Source: G963668435 sp963668435 (lineage in GTDB: Bacteria; Latescibacterota; Latescibacteria; Latescibacterales; Latescibacteraceae). From it: DNA of 64,000 nt. Positions 8,850-16,900 of this stretch are shown piece by piece. The DNA lies in NCBI GenBank assembly GCA_963668435.2, contig CAXXSC010000006.1, positions 310,001 through 374,000 on the forward strand. Reading direction: 5' to 3'. Every line of letters starts with the position of its first letter. Position 1 is the stretch's first letter. Below the pieces are notes generated by a model, which was not told the DNA's origin, searched no databases, and saw only the letters and a program-made list of their open reading frames with translations. A program made the translations under genes and the position numbers.

Positions 8850-9785
8850 TTACAGTCCCTCGATAAAGGCATCCGCCGGCATACCGATCTTGAAAACACC
8901 GTCAGGATTGTCAATAGAGATTCTGACAGCGTAGACAAGATCGACCCGGGATTCCCGTGTCTGGACATTTTTCGGCGTGAATTCGGCTTTCGGCGAAATC
9001 CAGGTGATAGTGCCGGGAAAACGTTCGCCGGGATGTGAGTCAACCGCCACCTGGACAGTATCGCCGACCTTTATCTTCCCGAGATCGGACTCGCCCAGGT
9101 AGACCATCAGGCGCATGATCGAGATATCTGCAAGCTTGAACAGCGGCGTGCCGGGCGCGACAATCTCACCGGGATCGATATATTCCTCGACGACAGCGGC
9201 ATTCAGCGGTGAAAGCACGGTGGCATCCTCGATCTGAAGACCTATCAGCGCCAGTTCGGATTCGATCCTTTTGCGCGAGGCCTCGAATGATTTCAGGCGA
9301 ATGTCAAGATTGTCGCGGCTTTTTATTGCTGATGTAAGGCGGGATTCCGCGAGCTTGAGCTCCGTTGAGGCACTGTCGTGCTGGTCACGGGTGGCCGCGT
9401 TTTCCGCAGTCATCCGCTCGATACGATCGAAACGGCGTTTTACATCGGCGAGAGTGATTTCAGCCTGTGAAATTCGTTCAGCGGCAAGTTCGATCTCCGC
9501 TTTCGTGAGCTTTTCGTTCCAGCCGATCTCGTCAAGCGCGGCCTTTGCAGATTCCGCCTGTATTTCAAGCTTGTCGGTCTCGATCGTGAGCATAACATCG
9601 TTCTTTTTGACGAAATCGCCCTCACTGACATCCCGTTTAAGAACCGTGCCGGCATTTTTGGCGCTGACAGTGATCTCGACAGCCTCGACAGTACCTGAAC
9701 CCGAGGGAACTATGTCATTGCTCCCCGAACAGGCGCCAATACAGATGATGACAGTCAATAGCAGAAGATATTTTGCAGAGCTCAT
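8850..9785 (-). CDS. HlyD-family periplasmic adaptor (membrane fusion) lipoprotein
   Basis: Periplasmic adaptor linking the ABC exporter to its TolC channel, 311 residues. The N-terminal signal ends in the lipobox IGAC (Cys about residue 19), so it is probably lipid-anchored. A biotinyl-lipoyl half-motif (about 30-75), a long coiled-coil hairpin (about 80-190, rich in Glu/Lys/Ala) and a second lipoyl/beta-barrel part (about 200-311, DPGEIVAPGTPLFKLADIS) follow in the normal MFP order. It overlaps the preceding tolC by 4 bp and is followed 1 bp later by the ATPase. E. coli YbhG is the closest functional parallel. Confidence 0.9.
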   Translation of the reverse strand: MSSAKYLLLLTVIICIGACSGSNDIVPSGSGTVEAVEITVSAKNAGTVLKRDVSEGDFVKKNDVMLTIETDKLEIQAESAKAALDEIGWNEKLTKAEIELAAERISQAEITLADVKRRFDRIERMTAENAATRDQHDSASTELKLAESRLTSAIKSRDNLDIRLKSFEASRKRIESELALIGLQIEDATVLSPLNAAVVEEYIDPGEIVAPGTPLFKLADISIMRLMVYLGESDLGKIKVGDTVQVAVDSHPGERFPGTITWISPKAEFTPKNVQTRESRVDLVYAVRISIDNPDGVFKIGMPADAFIEGL

Positions 9786-11083
9786 TCCCGCCCTCCATTG
9801 TGATAAACGCCCATAACGTACTCGATACGGGCTTTTGACAGTTCTATGTTGATATTCGACTCCACGAGTAGGTGTTCGTATTTTGTCTGTTCGGTGAATG
9901 CGTTATCGTAATCGGTCTCGGTCGCGGTGCCCTCGGTGAATGCCGTTTTGGTCAGTTCGAGGGACGAGCGGGCAAAACCGAGCGATTTTTCGGCAAGATC
10001 ACGCTGGGCGAGATTGGTTTCGAGGCTCGTGAACGCCTCCGCCGCCTGACGCATCAGCTGACGGGTGAAATCATCCTGGCTGCGGCCGATCTTTTTCCTG
10101 GCGATTGCCAGACGCTGACGCGAGGCCGATACCTCGCCGCGGTCAAGGATATTCCAGTTGAGCACGATGCCCGCGGAAAAATAGTGCATCCACTCATTGC
10201 TCGGCAGATCGATGCCCGGCTGACCGTAATCGACACCGGCGACAAGATTGACCTGCGGTTTCGTCCTGACTGAAGCAAGAGCCTCAGTCTCCTCGTTCTG
10301 TGCCAACGCCGCCTGAAAGGCTTTCATCTCCGGGCGTGTCTCGATATCGGGCCGTGAAAGGGCCAGATTGGAACCACCGCCGAAAGAGTCGAAGGTCAGT
10401 GTAATTTCGCTGTCCTGATCGAGGCCAGTGATCTCCCTGAACTGCGCGGCGCTGTAATCACGTGCCGCACGGCTCTTAGTGCAATGCATCTCCGCCTCGC
10501 TCACTCTCAGACGGGCTTTCATGAGATCGTTTTCGAGCAGAAGGCCCTCGTTATACCGTACTGTGGCGATACGAAGGTGCCTTTCCGCCTCTTCGAGCGT
10601 GGCCTCAGAGACCTCGATCCCCTGATCATTCATGAGCAGCGAAAAGAATGCCTGTTTCGCACGGTATTCGACAGACAGACGGGCGGCCTCGGCGCTGTAT
10701 TCCGAATAGTCAGCGAAATGACCGGAGGCTTTTTTTGCCAGGGAACTCGCACCGGCATCATACAGTTTCTGACCGACCGAAAGCCTGAGACCATAGGAAT
10801 CGTAATCGCCGAACCGGACTGTCTTGAACGGCAGCGACAGCTCCATGACATGACTGATGACTTTCGCCTCGGAACTGAACGACAGCGAGGGCCGCCAACT
10901 GGCAGACGCCTCCACGATGTTCACCGAGGCTGTTTCGGCATCGAGACGGTAAAGGGCGATGGCGTTGGAGGCGTTTTTCGCTGATTCCACTGTCCGGCCG
11001 AGTGTCCACGGTTCCGCCAACGCAAGATGCGGCAGAAGGGCAAGGCAGCCGAACAGTAAGAGCATTTTTCGTTTATTCATCAT
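9782..11083 (-). CDS. TolC-family outer-membrane efflux protein of the ABC exporter
   Basis: Outer-membrane channel of the exporter operon, 433 residues, with a signal peptide (MMNKRKMLLLFGCLALLPHL, cleavage after LALA) and the duplicated helical-barrel pattern of the OEP family. It starts 2 bp after the regulator stop codon and overlaps the adaptor gene by 4 bp, so all seven genes are tightly coupled except at the R1 repeat gap. It is a second TolC paralogue, distinct from the one at 2827-4353. Confidence 0.9.
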   Translation of the reverse strand: MMNKRKMLLLFGCLALLPHLALAEPWTLGRTVESAKNASNAIALYRLDAETASVNIVEASASWRPSLSFSSEAKVISHVMELSLPFKTVRFGDYDSYGLRLSVGQKLYDAGASSLAKKASGHFADYSEYSAEAARLSVEYRAKQAFFSLLMNDQGIEVSEATLEEAERHLRIATVRYNEGLLLENDLMKARLRVSEAEMHCTKSRAARDYSAAQFREITGLDQDSEITLTFDSFGGGSNLALSRPDIETRPEMKAFQAALAQNEETEALASVRTKPQVNLVAGVDYGQPGIDLPSNEWMHYFSAGIVLNWNILDRGEVSASRQRLAIARKKIGRSQDDFTRQLMRQAAEAFTSLETNLAQRDLAEKSLGFARSSLELTKTAFTEGTATETDYDNAFTEQTKYEHLLVESNINIELSKARIEYVMGVYHNGGRE

Positions 11084-11084
11084 G

Positions 11085-11714
11085 CTACTCCCCGTGTGTT
11101 TTCAAACCATTCAGGAGAAAATCGAGGACATGTTCAACTCTCGAATTATTGAAACCGGGTGATGCTGTCTCGGGATTGACAACCTGCAAAAGCGGGAGGC
11201 CGAGAAAGAAAAAGAGATTGAGACTGATAATATTGACCAGTGTATGGACAGGATCGACCTCGCGCATGGTGCCTTTTTCCTGCTCAGCGGCGAAAGATTG
11301 GAGCAGATGTTTTCGTATTGGTTTCAGCGCCTCGGAAAGCTCTGTAATAACAGGTGACAAGCTGTCCATCGGTTTCCTCTCGTTGTTGACCAGTTCGCGA
11401 ACGAGAATACGGAGAAAATCGTGATGCCTGTTCAGATACTCTATCTGGGCTTTTACGAAAGACTCGATGAACTCGAATCCGGGATCGATTTCGGCTATGA
11501 GACCGTGCATACGGCCCCGCATTTCCTCGATACGCTCCCTGAAAATGGTGAAATACAGCCCCTCTTTCGATTTGAAATGATAGAATATCAGGGTTTTGTT
11601 CACACCGGCCTCTTCCGCTATCTGCGCAGTACTGACACCGTTGACGCCATGAAGGCTGAACAGCATTGTGGCTGTTTTAAGTAATTTTTCGCGTGCATCC
11701 GTAATTTTGGGCAT
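11085..11714 (-). CDS. TetR/AcrR-family transcriptional repressor
   Basis: Ligand-responsive DNA-binding repressor, 209 residues. The N-terminal helix-turn-helix is clear (about residues 25-47, STAQIAEEAGVNKTLIFYHF, the family signature). The C-terminal ligand pocket is variable, with a hydrophobic segment near LFFFLGLPLL. It is the first gene of the exporter operon, and a near-perfect palindrome lies just upstream over the -10 box, so it very likely represses itself and the exporter. YbiH/CecR upstream of ybhGFSR in E. coli is the parallel arrangement. Confidence 0.92.
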   Translation of the reverse strand: MPKITDAREKLLKTATMLFSLHGVNGVSTAQIAEEAGVNKTLIFYHFKSKEGLYFTIFRERIEEMRGRMHGLIAEIDPGFEFIESFVKAQIEYLNRHHDFLRILVRELVNNERKPMDSLSPVITELSEALKPIRKHLLQSFAAEQEKGTMREVDPVHTLVNIISLNLFFFLGLPLLQVVNPETASPGFNNSRVEHVLDFLLNGLKTHGE

Positions 11715-11730
11715 TATGATTTCCTTTTCG

Positions 11731-11756
11731 TATTATACTGACCGGTCGGTATAATA
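11731..11756. promoter_or_regulatory. Probable TetR operator
   Basis: The 26-bp near-perfect palindrome has core ACTGACCGGTCGGT and arms TATTAT/ATAATA, with one mismatched pair. It lies 17 bp before the repressor start codon and covers the -10 hexamer, the standard place for autorepression. Confidence 0.8.
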
Positions 11757-11779
11757 AAACATGTTTCGTTTTTTGTCAA
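11751..11779 (-). promoter_or_regulatory. Sigma-70-type promoter of the ABC exporter operon
   Basis: On the minus strand TTGACA (11774-11779) is followed by a 17-bp spacer and TATTAT (11751-11756). The -10 lies inside the operator palindrome. Confidence 0.75.
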
Positions 11780-11843
11780 TACGATTTTTTTTGCGATGTT
11801 CAAAGAGTATTTCCGTGACGGGCATTTCAGTGTGAAATACAGC

Positions 11844-13601
11844 CTATTTCACCAGCATCATCCGTCCGGATTTTTCATGGATTCCGGCCCTGAGCCTGAA
11901 GAAATACACGCCGCTGGCATGACCGGAAGCGTCCCAGTCGACAACATGTTCCCCTACCGGTAACGTGTTGTCCACAAGTGTGTCGATTTTTTCGCCAGTT
12001 ACGCTGTAGATAGTCAAGTTGACCGGGCTTGTTTCGGATAAAGCAAAGGCGATACTGGTCACGGGATTGAAGGGGTTCGGGTAGGGCGCTTTCACAGAAA
12101 AAGATGCGGGGCGTTCCGATACATCGACCGGTCCGGAAGAGCTCGTGATAACACCCTTGACCGAATCATGGCCGAGGAAGAAGATGCCGCCTGTTGTACG
12201 GCGATGGTGCTCATTGTCCGTGTAGAGACCATCGAACGGCGTGCCGCTGTCAATGAACATTTCGCCCTTTTTCTGACCGGCAGTGTCGCCTGCGAAAGTG
12301 TAATAGCCAAGACCGGTGCCGTCGGGAGCAAAGAGGCCGAACGAGGTGGTGCCGACATCATAGGAGCAGACTGCGGTGAAAAGGTTGTCATCGGTGCTGA
12401 CACAATATTTGTACGGGCCGACATTATAGTCATTGCAGACCCATTTTTTGTCAGCGGTCACTTCCCAGTTGTGGTCGAGGGTATAGTCTCCATTATCGTT
12501 GGTCCAGACAAGGAGATCCTCTCTTTCGCCGGATTTCAGGTAACGTGCAGGATCATACATCTGGTTCAGGCAGTTGCAGTGGCAGTTGAGGACGACTTTT
12601 CCGTGGCGGCATTCGAAATTGTTCGGACCGCCGTTCATCTGGGCGTCTTTCGCGAAATCTTCAGCGGAGCTCCACCAGATTGAGATATCGACCTCGTCTA
12701 TCAGAAAGCCATCCATATTATAAATGTAGAAATCTGAATCGGCATCGTTGGAAGCGGTGTGATTTTCGTCGTTGGTGAAGAGATATTCGCCATCAGTGGC
12801 CATGCCGGCAGATCCGCCGCCAACGGTTTCGAAAATAGTCGCATACGGGGCGTTCTCACCCCAGTCCTCGATAATTTCAGCATCACCGCCGGGAACAAAC
12901 CTTATTTTCTGGATCGATCCCAGCTTTGTATCTCTGTTCCCAACCCTTACATACTGATAGTTGAAATCATCCTTCTGTAGGACAGTGTCGCCATAGATAC
13001 GCCAACCTTCGTCCAAGGCAATTTCCGTTGCGATCAGCTGTGTTTCATCCTCGGGATCGGAACCGATTTCCCAGCGATTCATACTGCGGAACCAGATGGG
13101 ATTGTTCATCGGAAGGCCTCTTTCATCGATTTCCTGGACATTGGTGGTCATATCGAATCCCCAACCTGAGTGAAGCGGGTGGCCCATCATCAGCTTACTG
13201 CTCTGATTGTCGAATGCCCAGAGGTAGTAAGTGTAACTGCCGGGTGGAACAATGCCGCCATCCTGATCGCGGCCATCCCAGGTGATATAGCTGGAATCAA
13301 TCAGGACCGTTTCCAGATCAGAGTAGTAGATACAGGTGTCAACGCCGTTAACCGTATGCCAGCCAAGATAGCCGTTGGTGGTGAGAGTTATGTCATCCGC
13401 CATGTCTTTGGTGAACAGGGCGAAGAGGACTCCGGCGGGCTGCCCTGTTACTGTGAACGGAATGTTGATCGAGGAGCCGTCAAAATCGTAGCGGATAACC
13501 TCTTTATATGCCAGTTTCAGCAGGGTCGGCTGGAAATTTTCGGCAAGAGACAGGGCGGTAACACTGCATAAGAACAGAACGGTAATAACGAGCCTTTTCA
13601 T
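11844..13601 (-). CDS. Secreted protein with FlgD-like domains and C-terminal sorting-type module
   Basis: An exported protein of 585 residues and unknown function. It has a signal peptide (MKRLVITVLFLCSVTALSLA), an early FlgD/Ig-like unit (about 45-140; WDGRDQDGGIVPPGSYTYYL), a central region that reads like a beta-propeller or sheet repeat (about 150-480) with a Cys cluster (NCHCNCLNQ), and a C-terminal module of about 85 residues (YPNPFNPVTSIAFALSE, then GVYFFRLRAG). That end matches the FlgD-like/type-A sorting domains of FCB proteins that leave by type IX-like secretion. It is monocistronic by position. The leader is AT-rich. Confidence 0.8.
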   Translation of the reverse strand: MKRLVITVLFLCSVTALSLAENFQPTLLKLAYKEVIRYDFDGSSINIPFTVTGQPAGVLFALFTKDMADDITLTTNGYLGWHTVNGVDTCIYYSDLETVLIDSSYITWDGRDQDGGIVPPGSYTYYLWAFDNQSSKLMMGHPLHSGWGFDMTTNVQEIDERGLPMNNPIWFRSMNRWEIGSDPEDETQLIATEIALDEGWRIYGDTVLQKDDFNYQYVRVGNRDTKLGSIQKIRFVPGGDAEIIEDWGENAPYATIFETVGGGSAGMATDGEYLFTNDENHTASNDADSDFYIYNMDGFLIDEVDISIWWSSAEDFAKDAQMNGGPNNFECRHGKVVLNCHCNCLNQMYDPARYLKSGEREDLLVWTNDNGDYTLDHNWEVTADKKWVCNDYNVGPYKYCVSTDDNLFTAVCSYDVGTTSFGLFAPDGTGLGYYTFAGDTAGQKKGEMFIDSGTPFDGLYTDNEHHRRTTGGIFFLGHDSVKGVITSSSGPVDVSERPASFSVKAPYPNPFNPVTSIAFALSETSPVNLTIYSVTGEKIDTLVDNTLPVGEHVVDWDASGHASGVYFFRLRAGIHEKSGRMMLVK

Positions 13602-14073
13602 AACGCCTCCCGGTGCTACAGAAATGAAGCGGACATCTTATTGCATAACAACAATCACTATCATTTGCGATAACGGCATGGAATAGCCGCTTTTTCCAAT
13701 AGTTGAAAATCACTTAAACGTTTGGCACATTGTGAACTTACAGAAAGAAGTGAGGAACTACTGCTGATAGAATATTCAGATTGTGCAGCTGTTATTTTGC
13801 GAGGCATAAAAAACCCCTTCCCGGCATCCCATGATATACACATATGAATTGATTTTCAATTTATGGCATTAAATTAATTGAATCAAGATTTATTTATTTT
13901 CACTACAGAACACAGGCTGACAACGATAGTGGTTTACATGAAAAACGTTCTGGAAAATATAAACTGACATTCCATTCACGAATACTCCACAACCCCAGGA
14001 TTGGGAAGCATTCATTAAGATCGAAACATGAAAACTCATGGAAACAGGTCTTTATGAAAAACACAATAAAATC
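13602..14073. other. Non-coding gap between divergent genes
   Basis: AT-rich sequence holding the 5' regions of the minus-strand secreted protein gene and the plus-strand haem operon. No convincing coding frame or RNA gene was seen. Confidence 0.6.
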
Positions 14074-14102
14074 TTGACAAGCAGTTCGTCTTTACGTAAA
14101 TT
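14074..14102 (+). promoter_or_regulatory. Sigma-70-type promoter of the haem-uptake operon
   Basis: TTGACA (14074-14079), a 17-bp spacer and TAAATT (14097-14102). This would start RNA near 14109, leaving a leader of about 340 nt before the receptor gene. Confidence 0.6.
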
Positions 14103-14108
14103 GTTCGT

Positions 14109-14420
14109 CTTGGCTAACTATTTTTGCCTCATCTATTCCCGCTGATCCCGCGGCAGATTACATATACGCTATTATTGGGCTGAACGCGGCACCAATCAGG
14201 GGCGGAGGTGTGAACACATACTGGATAACCGTTAAGAAGTCACAAGGTACCATTCGCATCACTTAATATGGCAGTCCAGGGACAACGACGATAACGTGCC
14301 GGCTCAAAACCGGCATCATTACAATAATACCAGGGAATATCCTGCGGTTCGGCATTTGGGGCTGAAAAGCGAGGGTATGACATGAGATGGAGAAATCCAT
14401 CCGCGTCATACCCTTTTTTT
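14109..14420 (+). promoter_or_regulatory. Structured 5' leader with intrinsic terminator (candidate attenuator or riboswitch)
   Basis: A leader of about 310 nt separates the promoter from the TonB receptor. It holds a 5-bp stem with a 7-nt loop (GCCGG CTCAAAA CCGGC at about 14298-14314), an AGG..CCT pairing (CCAGGGAATATCCTGCGG) and, at its end, GGGTATGAC/GTCATACCC (about 14373-14413) followed by seven T, a classical terminator. Transcription would stop before the receptor unless the hairpin is disrupted. It does not match the conserved boxes of the cobalamin riboswitch that I can recall. The class and ligand are unknown. Confidence 0.55.
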
Positions 14421-14449
14421 ATATCAATGGCATTGAGGAGGAGGACAGC

Positions 14450-16846
14450 ATGTACACATCCCGTTTTTGTTTCATACTGACAGTGATCTTCATCATCATT
14501 GCCGGGGGCGATATTTACGCCGCCGAGATACGGGGAGTTGTGCTTGACCGTGAAACCGAGACGCCGCTGCCAGGCGCATCCGTTGCCATAAAAGGCAGCG
14601 ATATCGGCAAGCTGGCGGATAACAACGGGAAGTTTTCGCTGACTGTCACGGATCGTGACTCCTGTACTGTCACTGCAATGTATGTCGGTTATAAAGATGA
14701 TGAAGTGACCGTCCTGCTGGACAAGACTGATAGCGAAGTGGTGCTGCTTCTCACCCCCGATCCGTTTATCACCGAGACAGTCGTCGTTACCGCCGCAAAA
14801 AACAGACGAAGGATCGTGGATTCTGTCGAGACAGTCAATGTTGTCACCGCAGAAACCATAGAGGACAGGAATGCAGTCACGATAACGGATCTCATGCGCG
14901 ATGTGCCGGGCGTATCGATGAACCTCGGCCCCAATCCCGACAGGGAAAGGCCCGAGATTCGGGGTATGGGCGCTGAGCGGGTTCTTATGAGTGTCGACGG
15001 CGCAAAAATGAATCTCACGACCATGAATGTCGGTGATACACATGTGGTGGGCGATGATATAGAACGAATAGAAATAGTCAAGGGGCCGTCCTCCGCCCTT
15101 TACGGTTCTTCCGCCATGGGCGGTGTCATCAATATCATCACAAAAGAACCGCGTCAGCTGCTTGCCAGGGGAAGAAAAATAGGCGGGCGCTTGAAATATA
15201 ATTACAGCGGACTCAATGCCAATTCGACAGAAAGTCTCCAGTTGTACGGTATCATCGGTGATACTTTCGACTGGAAAGCCAGTGCCAGCCGCCGCGACGG
15301 CAAATATCTCATGGTCGATTCAAACGACAGTTCAAAGCTTAAAAACGGCGCAGAGGCAAAGGGAGATAATTACCGGCTGGACGGCATCTATCGTCTCAAC
15401 GCTCAGAACAAACTGAAACTCCAGTATGAGCGATATGGCTACTACCCCGTAACGGAACCGGGAGAGGTTGATTCGGTCGAAGGCGGAACATATTACGACT
15501 ACCAGAAACGGGAATACCGTCGTGATTTGCAACAGGTGATTTATTCATTCAGCGGTACCGGTTCCGCTTTGACTGCTCTTGAGTTTCGCGCTTATCGGCA
15601 GCTTACCGATGTCACGGATCAGGATGAGGAACGTAGTGACATCGAGGGTTTTCCACCTGTCAGGGAGATCGTAATCGAAAAAGATGAAAACCAGCTGGAC
15701 ACGTATGGAGTCGATGTCAAGGCGACCTCGATGCTTGTGCAGAGCGATTCTTTTCGACACATGCTGACTTACGGCGCCGAGTATATGGGTGACAACTTTC
15801 ATCAGGTGACAGAAGGGACTGAAAGCACCTATTTGTCCGATGGCGATGGCGGTTTCGGCAGCGATCCGAGCAGAGTGGATCCGATTACCGAGGCCCGGGC
15901 GCCCGATACCGAGTACCAGGTTTATTCAGCCTATCTGCAGGATGAAATAATGATCGGCAAACGCTTAATCATTGTGCCGGGCATTCGTTTCGATTCCTAT
16001 AACGCCGTTGCTGATAAAGAAACCGATGGTTACGACCAATCACTCATCGACGATTCGACATCCCGTGAAACGGCACTTTCGCCCAAACTTGGAGCTGTTG
16101 TCAAGTTCACAAAAGACCAGAGTGTTACGTTCAATTTCGGCAGAGGATTCCGTGTACCGTCAAAGGGCGAACTGTACTATGCGTTCAACATGGCGAATAT
16201 TTTTTACATTGTACCGAATCCCTCGCTGAAACCCGAGACCTGCCTCAATTATGAGTTAAGTCATAAAATCCAGAACTCCCGCCTTTTCGGCAGCACCGGT
16301 GTTTTCTATACCCGTTACAACGATTTCATCGGCGGGCGCTATCTCGCGCCTGTGGCGGGAGAGGTCCTCAGCCGGTATCAGTACATCAACAAGGACCGTG
16401 TGGATATTTGGGGCATTGAAAGCTCCTATGATGTCCGTTTCGGCAAAGATTTCAGTACGGCGGCGGGATTCACCTGGCATAGAGGAGAATATCGGGAAAG
16501 CGGGCAGCGTCTTGAAGGCCTTCACAAGCCGAAAATCACCATGACATGTAAATATTCTCCGGTTCTGGCCGGGATACGGATGAAATTCACTGCCGGTGGA
16601 CGATATGTCTCTGCTGTCGATTACTATGTCACCGAAGAAGGTGATGCCGGCGAAGAAATCTCCAACCTCAGTGAATACGGAGGCTACACAATTCTCGACC
16701 TGGGGGCAAGTTTTACCTTCAGGGACAACTATCGCCTGAATCTTTTTGTCAACAACGCCCTGGACAAGGAGTACCAGGAGTTTTCCAACCTGCTGCTGCC
16801 TTCACCCGGACGATATGCAAGCGTTTCATTATCGGTAACCTATTAG
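14450..16846 (+). CDS. TonB-dependent outer-membrane receptor (HmuR-like, haem/tetrapyrrole)
   Basis: Outer-membrane active transporter, 798 residues. Order: signal peptide (1-24), carboxypeptidase-D-like regulatory domain (about 25-95; GVVLDRETETPLPGASVAI), plug (about 110-235; ALYGSSAMGGVINIITKE) and a 22-strand barrel ending in an aromatic residue (SVSLSVTY). A frame opens at 14387 but that start lies in the terminator hairpin; the ATG at 14450 follows GAGGAGGAG and begins the signal peptide, so it is used. FRVP (about 567) and NPSL (about 590) match the FRAP/NPNL boxes of haem receptors, but no His lies between them. It heads an operon with HmuY-, ExbBD- and CobN/HmuS-like genes, which argues for haem or a related tetrapyrrole as substrate. 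Confidence 0.88.
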   Translation: MYTSRFCFILTVIFIIIAGGDIYAAEIRGVVLDRETETPLPGASVAIKGSDIGKLADNNGKFSLTVTDRDSCTVTAMYVGYKDDEVTVLLDKTDSEVVLLLTPDPFITETVVVTAAKNRRRIVDSVETVNVVTAETIEDRNAVTITDLMRDVPGVSMNLGPNPDRERPEIRGMGAERVLMSVDGAKMNLTTMNVGDTHVVGDDIERIEIVKGPSSALYGSSAMGGVINIITKEPRQLLARGRKIGGRLKYNYSGLNANSTESLQLYGIIGDTFDWKASASRRDGKYLMVDSNDSSKLKNGAEAKGDNYRLDGIYRLNAQNKLKLQYERYGYYPVTEPGEVDSVEGGTYYDYQKREYRRDLQQVIYSFSGTGSALTALEFRAYRQLTDVTDQDEERSDIEGFPPVREIVIEKDENQLDTYGVDVKATSMLVQSDSFRHMLTYGAEYMGDNFHQVTEGTESTYLSDGDGGFGSDPSRVDPITEARAPDTEYQVYSAYLQDEIMIGKRLIIVPGIRFDSYNAVADKETDGYDQSLIDDSTSRETALSPKLGAVVKFTKDQSVTFNFGRGFRVPSKGELYYAFNMANIFYIVPNPSLKPETCLNYELSHKIQNSRLFGSTGVFYTRYNDFIGGRYLAPVAGEVLSRYQYINKDRVDIWGIESSYDVRFGKDFSTAAGFTWHRGEYRESGQRLEGLHKPKITMTCKYSPVLAGIRMKFTAGGRYVSAVDYYVTEEGDAGEEISNLSEYGGYTILDLGASFTFRDNYRLNLFVNNALDKEYQEFSNLLLPSPGRYASVSLSVTY

Positions 16847-16900
16847 ACGCACGGCAAACTGTCATGCGCCACAAAAGTTTCATTAAGAGGAGGAAGTGTC

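Noticed and set aside
7898..8866. 322-residue plus-strand frame
   Set aside because: Antisense to the ABC ATPase gene, which has all its motifs.
14298..14314. tRNA anticodon-like hairpin (5-bp stem, 7-nt loop CTCAAAA)
   Set aside because: No acceptor, D-arm or T-arm around it; only a stem-loop of the leader.
14109..14420. Cobalamin riboswitch in the haem operon leader
   Set aside because: The GCCGG..CCGGC stem and CAGG..CCTG pairing looked suggestive next to a CobN-like gene, but the conserved AGGGAA and CTGACCCGC-type and GACCTGCC boxes are not there. Left as an unassigned leader.
14240..15043. 267-residue minus-strand frame opposite the receptor leader and gene
   Set aside because: Mostly antisense to the TonB receptor coding region, with no recognisable family; the plus strand explains the region.
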